Of a stretch of 54,309 nucleotides of DNA, positions 33,643 to 42,916 are shown piece by piece. Within the stretch, counting starts at the first letter, position 1, and each line of letters begins with the position of its first letter. The notes under the pieces were generated by a model. That model worked only from the letters and a program-made list of their open reading frames with translations. It was not told where the DNA came from and searched no databases. The stretch is from Paraburkholderia polaris (GTDB taxonomy: Bacteria; Pseudomonadota; Gammaproteobacteria; Burkholderiales; Burkholderiaceae), in the NCBI RefSeq assembly GCF_012927345.1, contig NZ_JABBGJ010000057.1:1-54309 (forward strand). The letters are read 5' to 3'. The position numbers and the translations under genes are program-made.

Positions 33643-35745
33643 ATGGTCTATCCCTCCATCCGCGACTGGCTGTTCTCCGTCAAGACGTTTGCCGCGGCGA
33701 TGATCGCGCTCTACATCGGTCTCTCGCTCGAATTGCCGCGGCCGTACTGGGCGATGGCCACCGTCTACATCGTGTCGAATCCGTTTGTCGGCGCGACCCG
33801 CTCCAAGGCGCTTTATCGTGCGCTCGGCACCGCGCTCGGCGCGTCCGCGGCCGTGTTGCTGGTGCCGCCGTTTGTCGAATCGCCGTATCTGTTCAGCGTG
33901 ATCGTCGCGTTGTGGACCGGCACGCTGCTGTATCTGGCGGTGGCTGACCGCACCGCGCGCAGCTACGTGTTCATGCTGGCGGCCTACACCATGCCGATCA
34001 TCGCCCTGCCTTCGGTAACGAATCCAGGCGGCGTGTTCGATCTGGCGATCAGCCGCACCGAAGAGATCACGCTTGGCATCGTATGCGCGAGCATCGTCGG
34101 CAGTTCGCTGTTTCCTAGCCGGCTTGCGCCCACCATCATCGAGCGGACCGACGCGTGGTTTCGCGACGCCGCGTTCTATGCGACCGAAACGCTGTCCGGA
34201 CGCATTGCCAGCGCGGCGATCTCGGGGGCTCGCCAGCGGATCGCGGGCACCGTCAACGGCTTGGAGTTGCTGCTCAGCCAGCTTGCCTACGACCATACCC
34301 GGCCGGACATCCTGGCGCGCGCTTATGAGTTGCGCGGGCGCATGCAGTTGCTGCTGCCGATGATGTCGGCGCTGGCCGATCCGTTGATCGCCCTCTACAA
34401 CAGCGGTCGGCAGACATGGCCCGAGGGGCTCGAAGCGTTGCTCAACGACGTCACCAAGTGGTTCAATGCGCCGCTTCCCGCAGCCAGCGGGGGCCATCAC
34501 CCCGACGCGGCAGCCAATGCATTACGCGAGCGTATCGCCGCCATGCAGCCAACGCCGGCCGCGCTGGCGAACTGGGACGGCGCGCTGCTTTCGAACGCGC
34601 TGTGGCGCTTGAAACAGGTCATCGATGTATGGCAAGACTGCCGCTCGCTGCGCATCATCATCACGCGCGAAGAAGGCTCGTGGCGGCCACGTTTTCGTCA
34701 CTGGCGGCTGGGCGGCACCGAACGGTTTTTCGACCGCGGCATCATGCTGTTTTCGACGGTTTCGGCAGGCGCTGCAGTGGTCATCGCGTGCAGTCTGTGG
34801 ATCAGCTCAGGCTGGGCGGACGGCGCCAGTGCGGTGACGCTGGCGGCGGTCGCCTGCTGCTTCTTTGCCGCGCTCGACGAACCCGCGCCCATGGTGTTCA
34901 AGTTCTTCGTCGCGACGGCGATCGCCGTGGTGGCCGCCGGCATCTATCTGTTCGTCGTGCTGCCACACGTGCATGACTTCCCGATGCTGGTCATCCTGTT
35001 CGCTGCGCCGTTCATCCTCGTCGGCACGCTGATTCCGCGTCCGCAGTTCAACATGGTGACGGTGCTCGTGGCCGTCAATACCGCCACCTTCATCAGCATT
35101 CAGGACGCCTACTCGGCCGACTTCCTGATCTTCCTGAACAGCAATCTCGCGGGCCTCGCAGGCTTGCTGTATGCCTATCTGTGGACCCGCGTGACGCGGC
35201 CGTTCGGCGCTGAACTCGCAGCCTCCCGGCTGTTGCGCTCGAGCTGGGCGGACGTGGCGCTGACCGCGTCCACACGGACCATCGAAGACCCGCGCAATCT
35301 CGCCGCGCGCATGCTCGACCGCCTGATGCAGCTGATCCCGCGCCTGGCCGCCACGGACGACCATCGCCATCCGTCGATCGAAAGCTTCCGCGATCTGCGC
35401 ATCGCCTTCAACGCGCTCGATCTGCGCCGCCTGACCGCCAAGCTCGGCGGCGAAGCGCCGGCCGCGATCGCTCATGTCCTCGAAGACGTGTGCCAATACT
35501 TCGAAACGTGCATCGACCAGCGCGCGCGCCAACCGGTGCCGGAGAGCCTGATGTCCTCGATCGACGCTGCCGTGGCGCGCGTCACGGCGCAAGGGCTCGC
35601 CCATGCCGAAGCGCCGAGCGCGACCTCGCAAACCTCGGCGCGCCGGCTACGCGAGGCGTTACACGCGCTGGTCGGCTTGCGTCTTTCGCTGTTTCCGGCC
35701 ACGCTGATGACACCCACGCCGCCCGAACCGGAGGCTGCAGCCTGA
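33643..35745 (+). CDS. FUSC-family efflux inner-membrane protein, AaeB-like (700 aa)
   Basis: This is the inner-membrane component of an aromatic-acid-type efflux system. The first membrane block (about residues 10-155) begins FAAAMIALYIGLSLELPRPY followed by WAMATVYIVSNPFVGATRSK, the hallmark of the AaeB/FUSC family. The second block (about 365-510) includes FFAALDEPAP and several hydrophobic helices. A cytoplasmic C-terminal domain follows. The gene is followed by DUF1656, HlyD-type and NodT-type genes, which is the standard order for such exporters. Fusaric acid or p-hydroxybenzoate-like compounds are likely substrates but this is inference. Confidence 0.9.
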   Translation: MVYPSIRDWLFSVKTFAAAMIALYIGLSLELPRPYWAMATVYIVSNPFVGATRSKALYRALGTALGASAAVLLVPPFVESPYLFSVIVALWTGTLLYLAVADRTARSYVFMLAAYTMPIIALPSVTNPGGVFDLAISRTEEITLGIVCASIVGSSLFPSRLAPTIIERTDAWFRDAAFYATETLSGRIASAAISGARQRIAGTVNGLELLLSQLAYDHTRPDILARAYELRGRMQLLLPMMSALADPLIALYNSGRQTWPEGLEALLNDVTKWFNAPLPAASGGHHPDAAANALRERIAAMQPTPAALANWDGALLSNALWRLKQVIDVWQDCRSLRIIITREEGSWRPRFRHWRLGGTERFFDRGIMLFSTVSAGAAVVIACSLWISSGWADGASAVTLAAVACCFFAALDEPAPMVFKFFVATAIAVVAAGIYLFVVLPHVHDFPMLVILFAAPFILVGTLIPRPQFNMVTVLVAVNTATFISIQDAYSADFLIFLNSNLAGLAGLLYAYLWTRVTRPFGAELAASRLLRSSWADVALTASTRTIEDPRNLAARMLDRLMQLIPRLAATDDHRHPSIESFRDLRIAFNALDLRRLTAKLGGEAPAAIAHVLEDVCQYFETCIDQRARQPVPESLMSSIDAAVARVTAQGLAHAEAPSATSQTSARRLREALHALVGLRLSLFPATLMTPTPPEPEAAA

Positions 35746-35790
35746 TGCGCCCGTCCCGCAACCCAATCCACCCCTTTGCCAGTTCCCGCG

Positions 35791-36000
35791 ATGATCGGTG
35801 AAATCGATATCTTCGGCGTGTTCGTGCCGGCCGTGCTCGTGCTGATGTTGATCGCCTATCTGATCAACCTGGCCATCCGCACGGTGCTCGCACGCGTCGG
35901 CTTTTACCGCTTCGTCTGGCACCGTTCCATCTTCGATCTCGGCATCTATGTGCTGGTGCTGGGCCTTGTCGTCGTCGTTTCGCACAGACTAATAACGTGA
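35791..36000 (+). CDS. DUF1656 small membrane protein, AaeX-like (69 aa)
   Basis: This small inner-membrane protein has two hydrophobic helices (VFVPAVLVLMLIAYLINLAI and LGIYVLVLGLVVVVSHRLIT) separated by RVGFYRFVWHRSIFD, which is the DUF1656 signature. Such proteins accompany FUSC/HlyD efflux pairs. The start at 35791 gives MIGEIDIFG, the typical N-terminus. The stop overlaps the GTG start of the next gene as GTGA, so translation is likely coupled. Confidence 0.88.
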   Translation: MIGEIDIFGVFVPAVLVLMLIAYLINLAIRTVLARVGFYRFVWHRSIFDLGIYVLVLGLVVVVSHRLIT

Positions 36001-37016
36001 AAAAAACCTGGTTCTCCGTCGGTCAAATTCTGCTGACCCTGATCGTCGTCGTGGCTGCAGCCTTCGTGCTGTGGAAACTGGTCGACTATTACATGTTCGC
36101 ACCGTGGACTCGCGACGGCCACGTGCGCGCCGACGTGATCCAGGTCGCGCCGGATATCTCGGGGCTGATCTCATCAGTCGAGGTGGTGGACAACCAGCAG
36201 GTCAAGCAGGGCCAGGTGCTGTTCGTGATCGATCAGGCCCGCTATGCGCTCGCACTGCGCCAGGCGCAGGCCACCGCGCAGCAACGCCGCGCCACCCTCG
36301 ATCAGGCGCGCCGCGAAGATGCGCGTAACCGCCAGCTCGGCAACCTCGTCGCGGCGGAAGTCGCCGAAGAAAGCCGCTCGCGTGTCGAAACGGCAGAAGC
36401 CGCGCTCGCCGATGCGAATGTCGCGATCGATACGGCCAAGCTCAATCTGCAACGCACCACGATCGTGAGTCCGGTCGACGGTTATCTGAACGACCGCGCG
36501 CCGCGTACCGGCGAGTTCGTCTCCGCCGGCCGTGCGGTGCTGGCGGTGGTGGATATGCATTCGTTCCGCGTCGACGGTTATTTCGAAGAAACCAAGATGC
36601 GCGGCATCGACATCGGCCAGCGGGTCGATATCCAGGTGATGGGCGAGCCCAAGGTGCTGCGCGGTCACGTGCAAAGCATCGTCGCGGGGATTGAAGATCG
36701 CGACCGCACGCAAGGGTCGAATCTGCTGCCGAACGTCAACCCGGCGTTCAGCTGGGTGCGGCTCGCGCAACGGATTCCGGTGCGCGTTGCCCTCGACGAG
36801 GTGCCTGCCGACTTCCGCATGATCGCCGGACGCACCGCGACGGTGTCGGTGCGTGATCTGTCGCCGACCGGCAAGCCGCGTCCGGCTGCGGGCGCTTCGG
36901 GTACGGTGGATGCCTCGGCGGCTTCGACGCCGGCTACGTCCGCGGTTCCGGCTGTCTCGGCTACGTCTGCTACGCAGCCGGCATCGGCTGCCGTCATTTC
37001 GGGCGCGTCGCAATGA
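35997..37016 (+). CDS. HlyD-family membrane fusion protein, AaeA-like (339 aa)
   Basis: This periplasmic adaptor subunit of the efflux system is anchored by one N-terminal helix (ILLTLIVVVAAAFVLWKLVD). It then has WTRDGHVRADVIQVAPDISG, a biotinyl-lipoyl-like half, an alpha-helical hairpin (about residues 80-150), and the second half ending LQRTTIVSPVDGYLNDRAPR. The start is GTG and overlaps the DUF1656 stop. The C-terminal 50 residues are Ala/Ser/Thr/Pro-rich and look like a disordered tail, which is unusual in length. The stop overlaps the next start as ATGA. Confidence 0.91.
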   Translation: MKKTWFSVGQILLTLIVVVAAAFVLWKLVDYYMFAPWTRDGHVRADVIQVAPDISGLISSVEVVDNQQVKQGQVLFVIDQARYALALRQAQATAQQRRATLDQARREDARNRQLGNLVAAEVAEESRSRVETAEAALADANVAIDTAKLNLQRTTIVSPVDGYLNDRAPRTGEFVSAGRAVLAVVDMHSFRVDGYFEETKMRGIDIGQRVDIQVMGEPKVLRGHVQSIVAGIEDRDRTQGSNLLPNVNPAFSWVRLAQRIPVRVALDEVPADFRMIAGRTATVSVRDLSPTGKPRPAAGASGTVDASAASTPATSAVPAVSATSATQPASAAVISGASQ

Positions 37017-38575
37017 AGCTGTCGCGTGCCCTGCCCTTATTGCCGCTGCTGCCGCTATTGCCGTTAGCCGTTGCGCTCAACGGCTGCATGAACGTCGGCC
37101 CCAATTACTCGCTGCCGAAGCAGGCGCTGGTGAACGCCCCGCTCGCCAATGCGCCGATCGAAGGCGCCGATACCAAACTGACCACGCGGCAGAACGTGCC
37201 CGCGGTCTGGTGGAAGCTCTACGACGATCCAGTGCTGAACAGCCTCGTCGACGAAGCGCTGCAATCGAACACCGACTTGCGCGTCGCGGCGGCGAACCTC
37301 GCGCGTTCGCGTGAAGCGCTGGGTGTTGCACAGGCGCAGGGCGGTTTCTCCGGCAAGACGTCGGCGCTCGTCGAGCGGGCCCAGGAATCGGCCGAGCAGT
37401 ATCTGCTCTTCAACAAACTGCCGGTCGAATACGAAGGCGATATCGGTATCAGCATCTCGTACGAACTCGATCTGTTCGGCAAGCTGCGGCGTGGTGTCGA
37501 AGCGGCAGCGGCGGATACGGAATCCGTGCAGGCGGCCGGCGATCTCGCGCGGATCACGGTGGTCGCGGATGTGGTGCGCTCTTACGTCGAGCAATGCTCG
37601 GCCGCCGAGGAGCTCAGGATCGCGCAGCAGTCGCTGACCTTGCAGAAGCAGCGTGTGGACGTGTCGCGCCGGCTGCGCGACGCGGGCCGCGGCAATCAGC
37701 CCGATGTGACGCGTGGCCAGACCCAGGTCGATACCCTGGCGGCAGATATTCCGCGCTACACGGCGCGCCGCCAGATCGCGCAATACCGGCTCGCGGCGCT
37801 GCTCGCACGCGCACCGTCCGATTTACCGCCGGCCGTGCTGGCCTGCAGCACACTGCCGCGGATCCGTCAGCCGATTCCGGTTGGCGACGGCGCCGCGCTA
37901 CTCAAGCGCCGTCCGGACGTGCGCGAAGCCGAGCGTCAACTGGCGGCTTCGACGGCGAGAATCGGCGTGGCGACGGGCACGTTATATCCCACGGTGAGCA
38001 TCGGGGCATCGACCGGTTTTACGGGGATTCTGGAAGACATCGGCACGTCGCCGACAGCGCGCTGGGCCTTCGGTCCGCTGATCAGCTGGACCTTCCCAAC
38101 GAACGGCGCGCGTGGCCGTGTACGCGAAGCGGAAGCGTCGAGCAACGTCGCGCTGGCCAAGTTCGATGGCGTGGTGCTGACCGCGTTGCGCGAAACCGAA
38201 ACCAGCCTCGCCACCTATGCGTCCGACTACGCCCGCGCCGAAGCTTTGCGCGCCGCGCTGAAGTCGGCCACCGAGTCGGCGGATGAAACGCATCAGTTGT
38301 ATCGCGCCGGACGCGAGTCGTTCATTTCCGATCTGGATGCAACCCGCACGCTGACTTCGACGAAGTCTCAGGTGGCGGCCGCGGAGGGTCAGGTGGCGAT
38401 CGATCAGGTCAACCTGTTCCTCGCGCTAGGCGGTGGGTGGGAGACCGATGCGCAGGCGGCGCCTGCGGCGGCGGTGCCTGCGGCTGCGACATCTACCGCT
38501 GCAACAGCTGCGGCGATGCCTGTCGCTGAGGCACCTGCCAAAGCCACGCCGACGGCGGCGACCAAGGCGCCTTGA
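37013..38575 (+). CDS. NodT-family outer-membrane efflux lipoprotein (520 aa)
   Basis: This is the outer-membrane channel of the efflux operon. The signal peptide LPLLPLLPLAVALNGCMNVG has a lipobox (LNGC), so the mature protein would be lipid-anchored at the cysteine. The body has the two TolC-like repeats: VPAVWWKLYDDPVLNSLVDE followed by ALQSNTDLRVAAANLARSRE, and ALLKRRPDVREAERQLAAST. The last 50 residues are a low-complexity Ala/Thr/Pro tail like that of the adaptor protein upstream. No clear terminator was found after it. Confidence 0.92.
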   Translation: MKLSRALPLLPLLPLLPLAVALNGCMNVGPNYSLPKQALVNAPLANAPIEGADTKLTTRQNVPAVWWKLYDDPVLNSLVDEALQSNTDLRVAAANLARSREALGVAQAQGGFSGKTSALVERAQESAEQYLLFNKLPVEYEGDIGISISYELDLFGKLRRGVEAAAADTESVQAAGDLARITVVADVVRSYVEQCSAAEELRIAQQSLTLQKQRVDVSRRLRDAGRGNQPDVTRGQTQVDTLAADIPRYTARRQIAQYRLAALLARAPSDLPPAVLACSTLPRIRQPIPVGDGAALLKRRPDVREAERQLAASTARIGVATGTLYPTVSIGASTGFTGILEDIGTSPTARWAFGPLISWTFPTNGARGRVREAEASSNVALAKFDGVVLTALRETETSLATYASDYARAEALRAALKSATESADETHQLYRAGRESFISDLDATRTLTSTKSQVAAAEGQVAIDQVNLFLALGGGWETDAQAAPAAAVPAAATSTAATAAAMPVAEAPAKATPTAATKAP

Positions 38576-38715
38576 TTCAACGTTAGGCGCTTCCAAAACC
38601 TCGGCTCGCGCAGCGCCACCACGCTAGCCGGCCCAAAAGTTATTTTTGACAAGCTTTCTTTTACCTTTCAATTCAGGTTAAATACGAGCCTCAACATCAC
38701 GTTACGGGGTCACGT

Positions 38716-38808
38716 ATGTCGCATTTCATGCAAGGCGCAGCCACACTGGGCGGTTGTATCGGCGTTTTTACGGTGGTCGTCGCGGTCGTGGAGATGCTGG
38801 CGAACTGA
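38716..38808 (+). CDS. Possible small membrane protein (30 aa)
   Basis: A short open frame encodes MSHFMQGAATLGGCIGVFTV followed by VVAVVEMLAN, a single hydrophobic helix. CGGGG lies 7-8 nt before the ATG as a weak ribosome-binding site. A TTGACA hexamer lies about 70 bp upstream, although a matching -10 is unclear. It occupies the 308-bp gap between two operons that contains nothing else. Only conservation would show whether it is real. Confidence 0.35.
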   Translation: MSHFMQGAATLGGCIGVFTVVVAVVEMLAN

Positions 38809-38883
38809 GGGCGCCGGGCTCGTGATTGGCCGGCGGGTGACAGGCTTACGCAAGTGCCTGCGCCTGCCTCGGCGTTGTCCGCC

Positions 38884-39345
38884 CTACGCGGGCCGCCGCT
38901 TCGCGGCCGCCTGGTGAATCGCGGCCCGCACCCTCGGATACGTGCCGCAACGGCACACGATGTTGGACATCGCCGCGTCGATGTCTGCATCAGTGGGATT
39001 GGGCTTCTCCTTGAGCAGCGCGCAGGCCGCCATCAGCTGCGCGCTCTGGCAATACCCGCACTGCACCACATCGAGATCAATCCACGCCGCTTTTAGCGCC
39101 TGCGCTTCGGCGCCCTGCACGCCTTCGATGGTCGTGATCTTCTGCGAGTGCAAGCTCGACATAGGCGTCTGGCAGGCAAGGCACGCCTTGCCGTCCAGAT
39201 GGATCGTGCACGCGCCGCAAATGCCCACGCCGCAGCCGAACTTGGTACCAGTCATGCCGAGGTCGCAGCGCAGCACCCACAGGAGCGGCATATCCGGCTC
39301 GGCTTCCACCGCCACCGCCCGGCCGTTAATGTTTAGCGATCCCAT
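38884..39345 (-). CDS. Small [2Fe-2S] subunit of an isoquinoline 1-oxidoreductase-type enzyme (153 aa)
   Basis: This is the IorA-like electron-transfer subunit of a molybdenum hydroxylase. It has a plant-type ferredoxin cluster (KFGCGVGICGACTIHLDGKA followed by CLAC) and a second cluster in a four-helix part (VVQCGYCQSAQLM and VCRCGTYPRVRAAI). The start at 39345 has GGAG 6 nt upstream. The catalytic subunit is encoded 26 bp upstream on the same strand. The real substrate is not known: this family has many members that do not act on isoquinoline. Confidence 0.92.
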   Translation of the reverse strand: MGSLNINGRAVAVEAEPDMPLLWVLRCDLGMTGTKFGCGVGICGACTIHLDGKACLACQTPMSSLHSQKITTIEGVQGAEAQALKAAWIDLDVVQCGYCQSAQLMAACALLKEKPNPTDADIDAAMSNIVCRCGTYPRVRAAIHQAAAKRRPA

Positions 39346-39371
39346 GCTTTTCTCCGTCAATCCGATGCGGG

Positions 39372-41642
39372 TCACGCGAGCCGCAACGGCAAAGCGCGCA
39401 AGCGCTGGCCAGTCAGCGCGAATACCGCGTTGGCCACCGCCGGCGCGACCAGCGGCACGCCCAGTTCGCCGACGCCCTGCGGATGCATCTGGCTCGGCAT
39501 GATGTCGGTTTCGATCACCGGACAATCGTTCATCCGCACGACCGGGAAATCGACGAAGTTCTTCTGCGCCACCTGCCCGCCGTCGATGGTGATTTCGTCC
39601 TGCAACGCAGTCGACAAGCCGAACACGATGCCGCTCTCCATCTGCTGACGAATCAGGTTTGGATTCACCGGCAGTCCGCAGTCGATCACACAGACCACCC
39701 GATGTACGCGAATCTGCTTGTTCGGGCCGACCGATACCTCGGCCACCTGCGCGACGACACTGCCGAACGCTTCGTGCAGCGCGACACCACGCGCCTGCCT
39801 TGTGCCGTCGGCGGCGTGCGTCATGGGACGTCCCCAATCCGATAAGGCTGCAACGCGCCTTAGCACCGCCAGATGGCGCGGGTGCTGCGCGAGCAGCGAC
39901 GCGCGAAACGCAATCGGATCCTGGCCAGTGGCTACGGCGAGTTCGTCGGTAAAACCCTCGGTGAAAAAAGCCTGATGCGAATGGCCGACCGAGCGCCAGA
40001 ACCCAACCGGCACCGGCAATTCAACGATCTTGTGCGCCACGCGTGCGGTGGGCCATTCGTAGGGCTGGTCGAACGCACCCTCGCAAGTGGTTTTGTCGAT
40101 GGGAATGCGCGGCACGCCGTAGTAACGCGCGAGCGCTTCCGGCACGATCGCCTGACTCGCGGACGTGGCATGCCATGCGACCAGCTTGCCGTCTTTGTCG
40201 AAACCGGCCTTCAGTCGCGACACGCACGCCGGACGATAGAAATCGTGGGTGAAATCCTCCGCGCGCGACCAGATTGTCTGCACCGGATGGCCGCCGCCCT
40301 CGCGCGCAATCGCCGCGGCCTGCGCGATGAAATCGAGTTCGAGACGGCGCCCGAAAGCACCGCCGAGCAGTTGCGTTTGCACGTCGACCTTGTCGGCGTC
40401 GATGTCCAGCACTTTCGCGACGTGCTGCCGCGCGAGGGCCGGCATTTGCGTCGAGACCCAGACGGTGGCCGCGCCGTCCGCGACCTGCACCGTGCAATTC
40501 ACCGGCTCGACCGCGCCATGCGCGAGGTACGGCGCGTGGTACTCGGCGGTGAGGGTTCGCGCCGCGCGGCTCAATGCGGCGTCGACGTCGCCGCGATGGT
40601 AGTAGGCGTGGCCGTCGCTGTCGTCCAGTGCTTGCGCGAGCTGGGTATCCACGCCCGCGCTCGACAGCGTGGCCGCGGGACCGTTGTTCCACACTACGTC
40701 GATGGCGCTGACCGCGTTCATCGCGCGAAATGCGTTGTCGGCGATGACCGCGACGCCGCCGCTGCCGCCGGCGTATGGCGCCAACGCGAAGGCCTTGATG
40801 AAACCCGGCATGTTCGTGGCAGGCGAGTCGTCGAAATGCGCGACCGTGCCGCCCAGCGTCGGGCACATCACCACGCTCGCGTAGATGAGACCGTCGGGTA
40901 GCGCGTCAATGCCGAAGCGCGCCGTGCCGTTGATTTTCGATGCGGCTTCGATGCGTCGCATCGGCTTGCCGATCAGTTTGAAGTCAGCGGGATCTTTCAG
41001 CGCGACCTTGCGCGGCAGCGGTTGCTGTGCGGCCGTCGTGGACAGTTCGCCGAAGCTCGCCTTGTGGCCTGACGCGTGCAGTACGTAGCCGCCTTCCGTA
41101 CGGCATTCGCCGGGTGACACTTTCCATTGCTCGGCCGCCGCACCGATCAGCATCGCGCGCGCCGAAGCGCCGGCTTCACGCATCGGCGTCCATAGATCGT
41201 TCATGCTCGATGAACCGCCTGTCATCATCGTGCCGGCGTCGCGCACTGCCTTACGGGTCATCCAGACCGTAGCGCGCTTGCCCGTGCTGTCGTCGTCCGG
41301 ACGAAACGGCAGATCGTCGATGATGTTCTGCACGCTGTTGTAGATCCTGTCGATCGGCGAATTTTCCACGCGAACCTGCGACCAGTCGGCGTCGAGTTCT
41401 TCGGCCAGCAGCATCGCGAGGCCGGTGTGGATACCCTGCCCCATTTCCGCTTTGCACATCATGATCGTGACGCTGTTGTCGGCGGCGATTTTGACCCAGC
41501 CGTTGAGTGCGGCCTGGTTGCCTTCCGTCGGCAGGGGTGTGGAGGGGGTCAGCCGCTGACCCGGTGGCAGAACCGACCAGCCAACCAGCAACACGCCGAG
41601 CGCGCCGGCGCCGCCCAGCAGGAAGGTTCTGCGCTTTAGCAT
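39372..41642 (-). CDS. Molybdopterin-binding catalytic subunit, IorB-like (756 aa)
   Basis: This is the large subunit of a xanthine-dehydrogenase-superfamily hydroxylase of the IorB/aldehyde-oxidase-like group. The N-terminus MLKRRTFLLGGAGALGVLLV has a twin-arginine signal, so the folded holoenzyme is exported with its partner. The cofactor-binding region includes MCKAEMGQGIHTGLAMLLAE, LLGGAFGRRLELDFIAQA and, near the end, GVGELGVPLVAPAVANAVFA, whose glutamate is the catalytic residue of the family. No cytochrome c gene, often the electron acceptor for such periplasmic enzymes, is adjacent. Confidence 0.92.
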   Translation of the reverse strand: MLKRRTFLLGGAGALGVLLVGWSVLPPGQRLTPSTPLPTEGNQAALNGWVKIAADNSVTIMMCKAEMGQGIHTGLAMLLAEELDADWSQVRVENSPIDRIYNSVQNIIDDLPFRPDDDSTGKRATVWMTRKAVRDAGTMMTGGSSSMNDLWTPMREAGASARAMLIGAAAEQWKVSPGECRTEGGYVLHASGHKASFGELSTTAAQQPLPRKVALKDPADFKLIGKPMRRIEAASKINGTARFGIDALPDGLIYASVVMCPTLGGTVAHFDDSPATNMPGFIKAFALAPYAGGSGGVAVIADNAFRAMNAVSAIDVVWNNGPAATLSSAGVDTQLAQALDDSDGHAYYHRGDVDAALSRAARTLTAEYHAPYLAHGAVEPVNCTVQVADGAATVWVSTQMPALARQHVAKVLDIDADKVDVQTQLLGGAFGRRLELDFIAQAAAIAREGGGHPVQTIWSRAEDFTHDFYRPACVSRLKAGFDKDGKLVAWHATSASQAIVPEALARYYGVPRIPIDKTTCEGAFDQPYEWPTARVAHKIVELPVPVGFWRSVGHSHQAFFTEGFTDELAVATGQDPIAFRASLLAQHPRHLAVLRRVAALSDWGRPMTHAADGTRQARGVALHEAFGSVVAQVAEVSVGPNKQIRVHRVVCVIDCGLPVNPNLIRQQMESGIVFGLSTALQDEITIDGGQVAQKNFVDFPVVRMNDCPVIETDIMPSQMHPQGVGELGVPLVAPAVANAVFALTGQRLRALPLRLA

Positions 41643-42018
41643 CGTATGGCTCGATCAGCTTGCACGGTGGCGGGAACGCTGTGAAAGCGCGGGCGGGCGC
41701 GGGGTTTTGTTTAGTCGGAACAGTAATAAGACGGGAGAGTGAGTGGGGGACTGAAAGCCAGGGGTTTCAGCCATTACGCGCGGCGCAGGCGGATGCCCTC
41801 AGAAAAAAGGGCGGGTGCATGCCGTATGTCAGTTCATTAAATGTTATTCGCGGCGTGGCGGCACGCTGCAGTGCAACTGGCTTGAACGGCGGAGGATGCG
41901 GGAGGTGGCGGATTTATGCTAACAATTGGAACATTCATCGCCGATTGCACGGCGCATGGAATGGCCCCACTAGCCGCGCATGCAACACGTCTGCGATTAC
42001 TGAGCGCAGCCTTGCAGA
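41643..42018. other. Intergenic region between the Ior-like operon and the toxin-antitoxin pair
   Basis: No gene is visible in these 376 bp. A small CTGAAA/TTTCAG hairpin with a G-rich loop lies near 41750-41770. The sequence becomes AT-richer toward the toxin promoter. Confidence 0.5.
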
Positions 42019-42047
42019 TTGCTTGCGTATACAAATTTTTGTATAAT
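42019..42047 (+). promoter_or_regulatory. Promoter of the toxin-antitoxin operon with palindromic operator
   Basis: TTGCTT (42019-42024), a 17-bp spacer and a consensus TATAAT (42042-42047). A palindrome TATACAAA-TT-TTTGTATA (42028-42045) covers the spacer and most of the -10, exactly where an autoregulating antitoxin would bind. Confidence 0.75.
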
Positions 42048-42054
42048 CCGCCTC

Positions 42055-42390
42055 ATGATCGATGCAAAGCCCCTAACGTTCTGCGGTAGCTCACTGGACG
42101 ACTTGCGCGAGTTCCCACTCTCGGCTCGACGTGACGCAGGCTATCAACTCGATCAAGTCCAGCGCGGTGGGGATCCCGACGATTGGAAGCCAATGAACAC
42201 GATAGGCCAAGGGGTGCGTGAAATCCGGATTCGGGACGCGAACGGTGCGTTCCGGATCATTTACCTGGCCAAGTTCGCCGACGCGATTTATGTGCTTCAT
42301 TGCTTCCAGAAAAAGACCCAGAAGACTAGCCAAGCAGACCTGGATCTAGCCGCCAAGCGCTATCGCGAATTGAAAGAGGTTAAGCCATGA
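42055..42390 (+). CDS. RelE/HigB-type toxin, Gp49-like (111 aa)
   Basis: This is a predicted mRNA-cleaving toxin of the Gp49/HigB-like branch of the RelE superfamily. The core reads WKPMNTIGQGVREIRIRDAN followed by GAFRIIYLAKFADAIYVLHC and FQKKTQKTSQADLDLAAKRY, with the usual basic residues for RNA contact. The start at 42055 lies directly after the promoter. The stop overlaps the antitoxin start as ATGA, so this is a toxin-first operon like higBA. Confidence 0.9.
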   Translation: MIDAKPLTFCGSSLDDLREFPLSARRDAGYQLDQVQRGGDPDDWKPMNTIGQGVREIRIRDANGAFRIIYLAKFADAIYVLHCFQKKTQKTSQADLDLAAKRYRELKEVKP

Positions 42391-42821
42391 GCAACCAAAC
42401 ATTTTCAAGCGTCTGGGACGCCATCGAAGACACGCCCGAACAGGCGCAAAGCATGAAGCTTCGATCGGTGCTGATGATGGCGCTCAAGGACCATATCACC
42501 CGTGCCGGAATGAGCCAGGCAGAAGCCGCTAGGCATTTCTACGTCACTCAGCCGCGTGTATCAGATCTCATGCGTGGCAAGATCAATCTGTTCTCGCTCG
42601 ATGCCTTGGTCAATATGGCGGTAGCGGCAAACATGCGTATCGAGATGCGCGTGTCAGACGCACCAGCCAAACGCACTGCTAGCAACGCGAGCGCCAAAGC
42701 AGCTGCGCGCAAAAAGCCAACAATACCGGCAAAAAAGCCGGCTGTGGCAAAGAAGCCGGCTACAAAGGCGCCGGCTCGGCGCAGCAAGAGCGCCACCTCT
42801 GCTGTCGCGCATGCACGCTGA
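42387..42821 (+). CDS. XRE-family antitoxin with a long basic tail (144 aa)
   Basis: This is a helix-turn-helix antitoxin. The DNA-binding part (about residues 25-85) reads LKDHITRAGMSQAEAARHFY followed by VTQPRVSDLMRGKINLFSLD. This half is normal in length for the HigA-like partners of Gp49 toxins. Unusually, about 50 further residues (93-144) are almost only Lys, Ala, Pro, Arg and Ser, with AKKPAVAKKPATKAPARRSK, like a histone-H1/AlgP-type tail. Such a tail would add non-specific DNA or RNA binding (inference). Confidence 0.88.
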   Translation: MSNQTFSSVWDAIEDTPEQAQSMKLRSVLMMALKDHITRAGMSQAEAARHFYVTQPRVSDLMRGKINLFSLDALVNMAVAANMRIEMRVSDAPAKRTASNASAKAAARKKPTIPAKKPAVAKKPATKAPARRSKSATSAVAHAR

Positions 42822-42881
42822 TTGGCTGCGGAGTCGCGGCAAGACACAATAGCTACGCACCTTGCTCCGAGTAATCGCAGA

Positions 42882-42906
42882 GTGCGCCAGCATTCGCTCG
42901 GCGCAC
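42882..42906 (-). terminator. Hairpin after xylH, weak terminator candidate
   Basis: GTGCGCC/GGCGCAC, a perfect 7-bp stem with an 11-nt loop, lies just beyond the xylH stop. It has no T-run, so termination is uncertain. Confidence 0.35.
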
Positions 42907-42916
42907 CTTTACTTCA

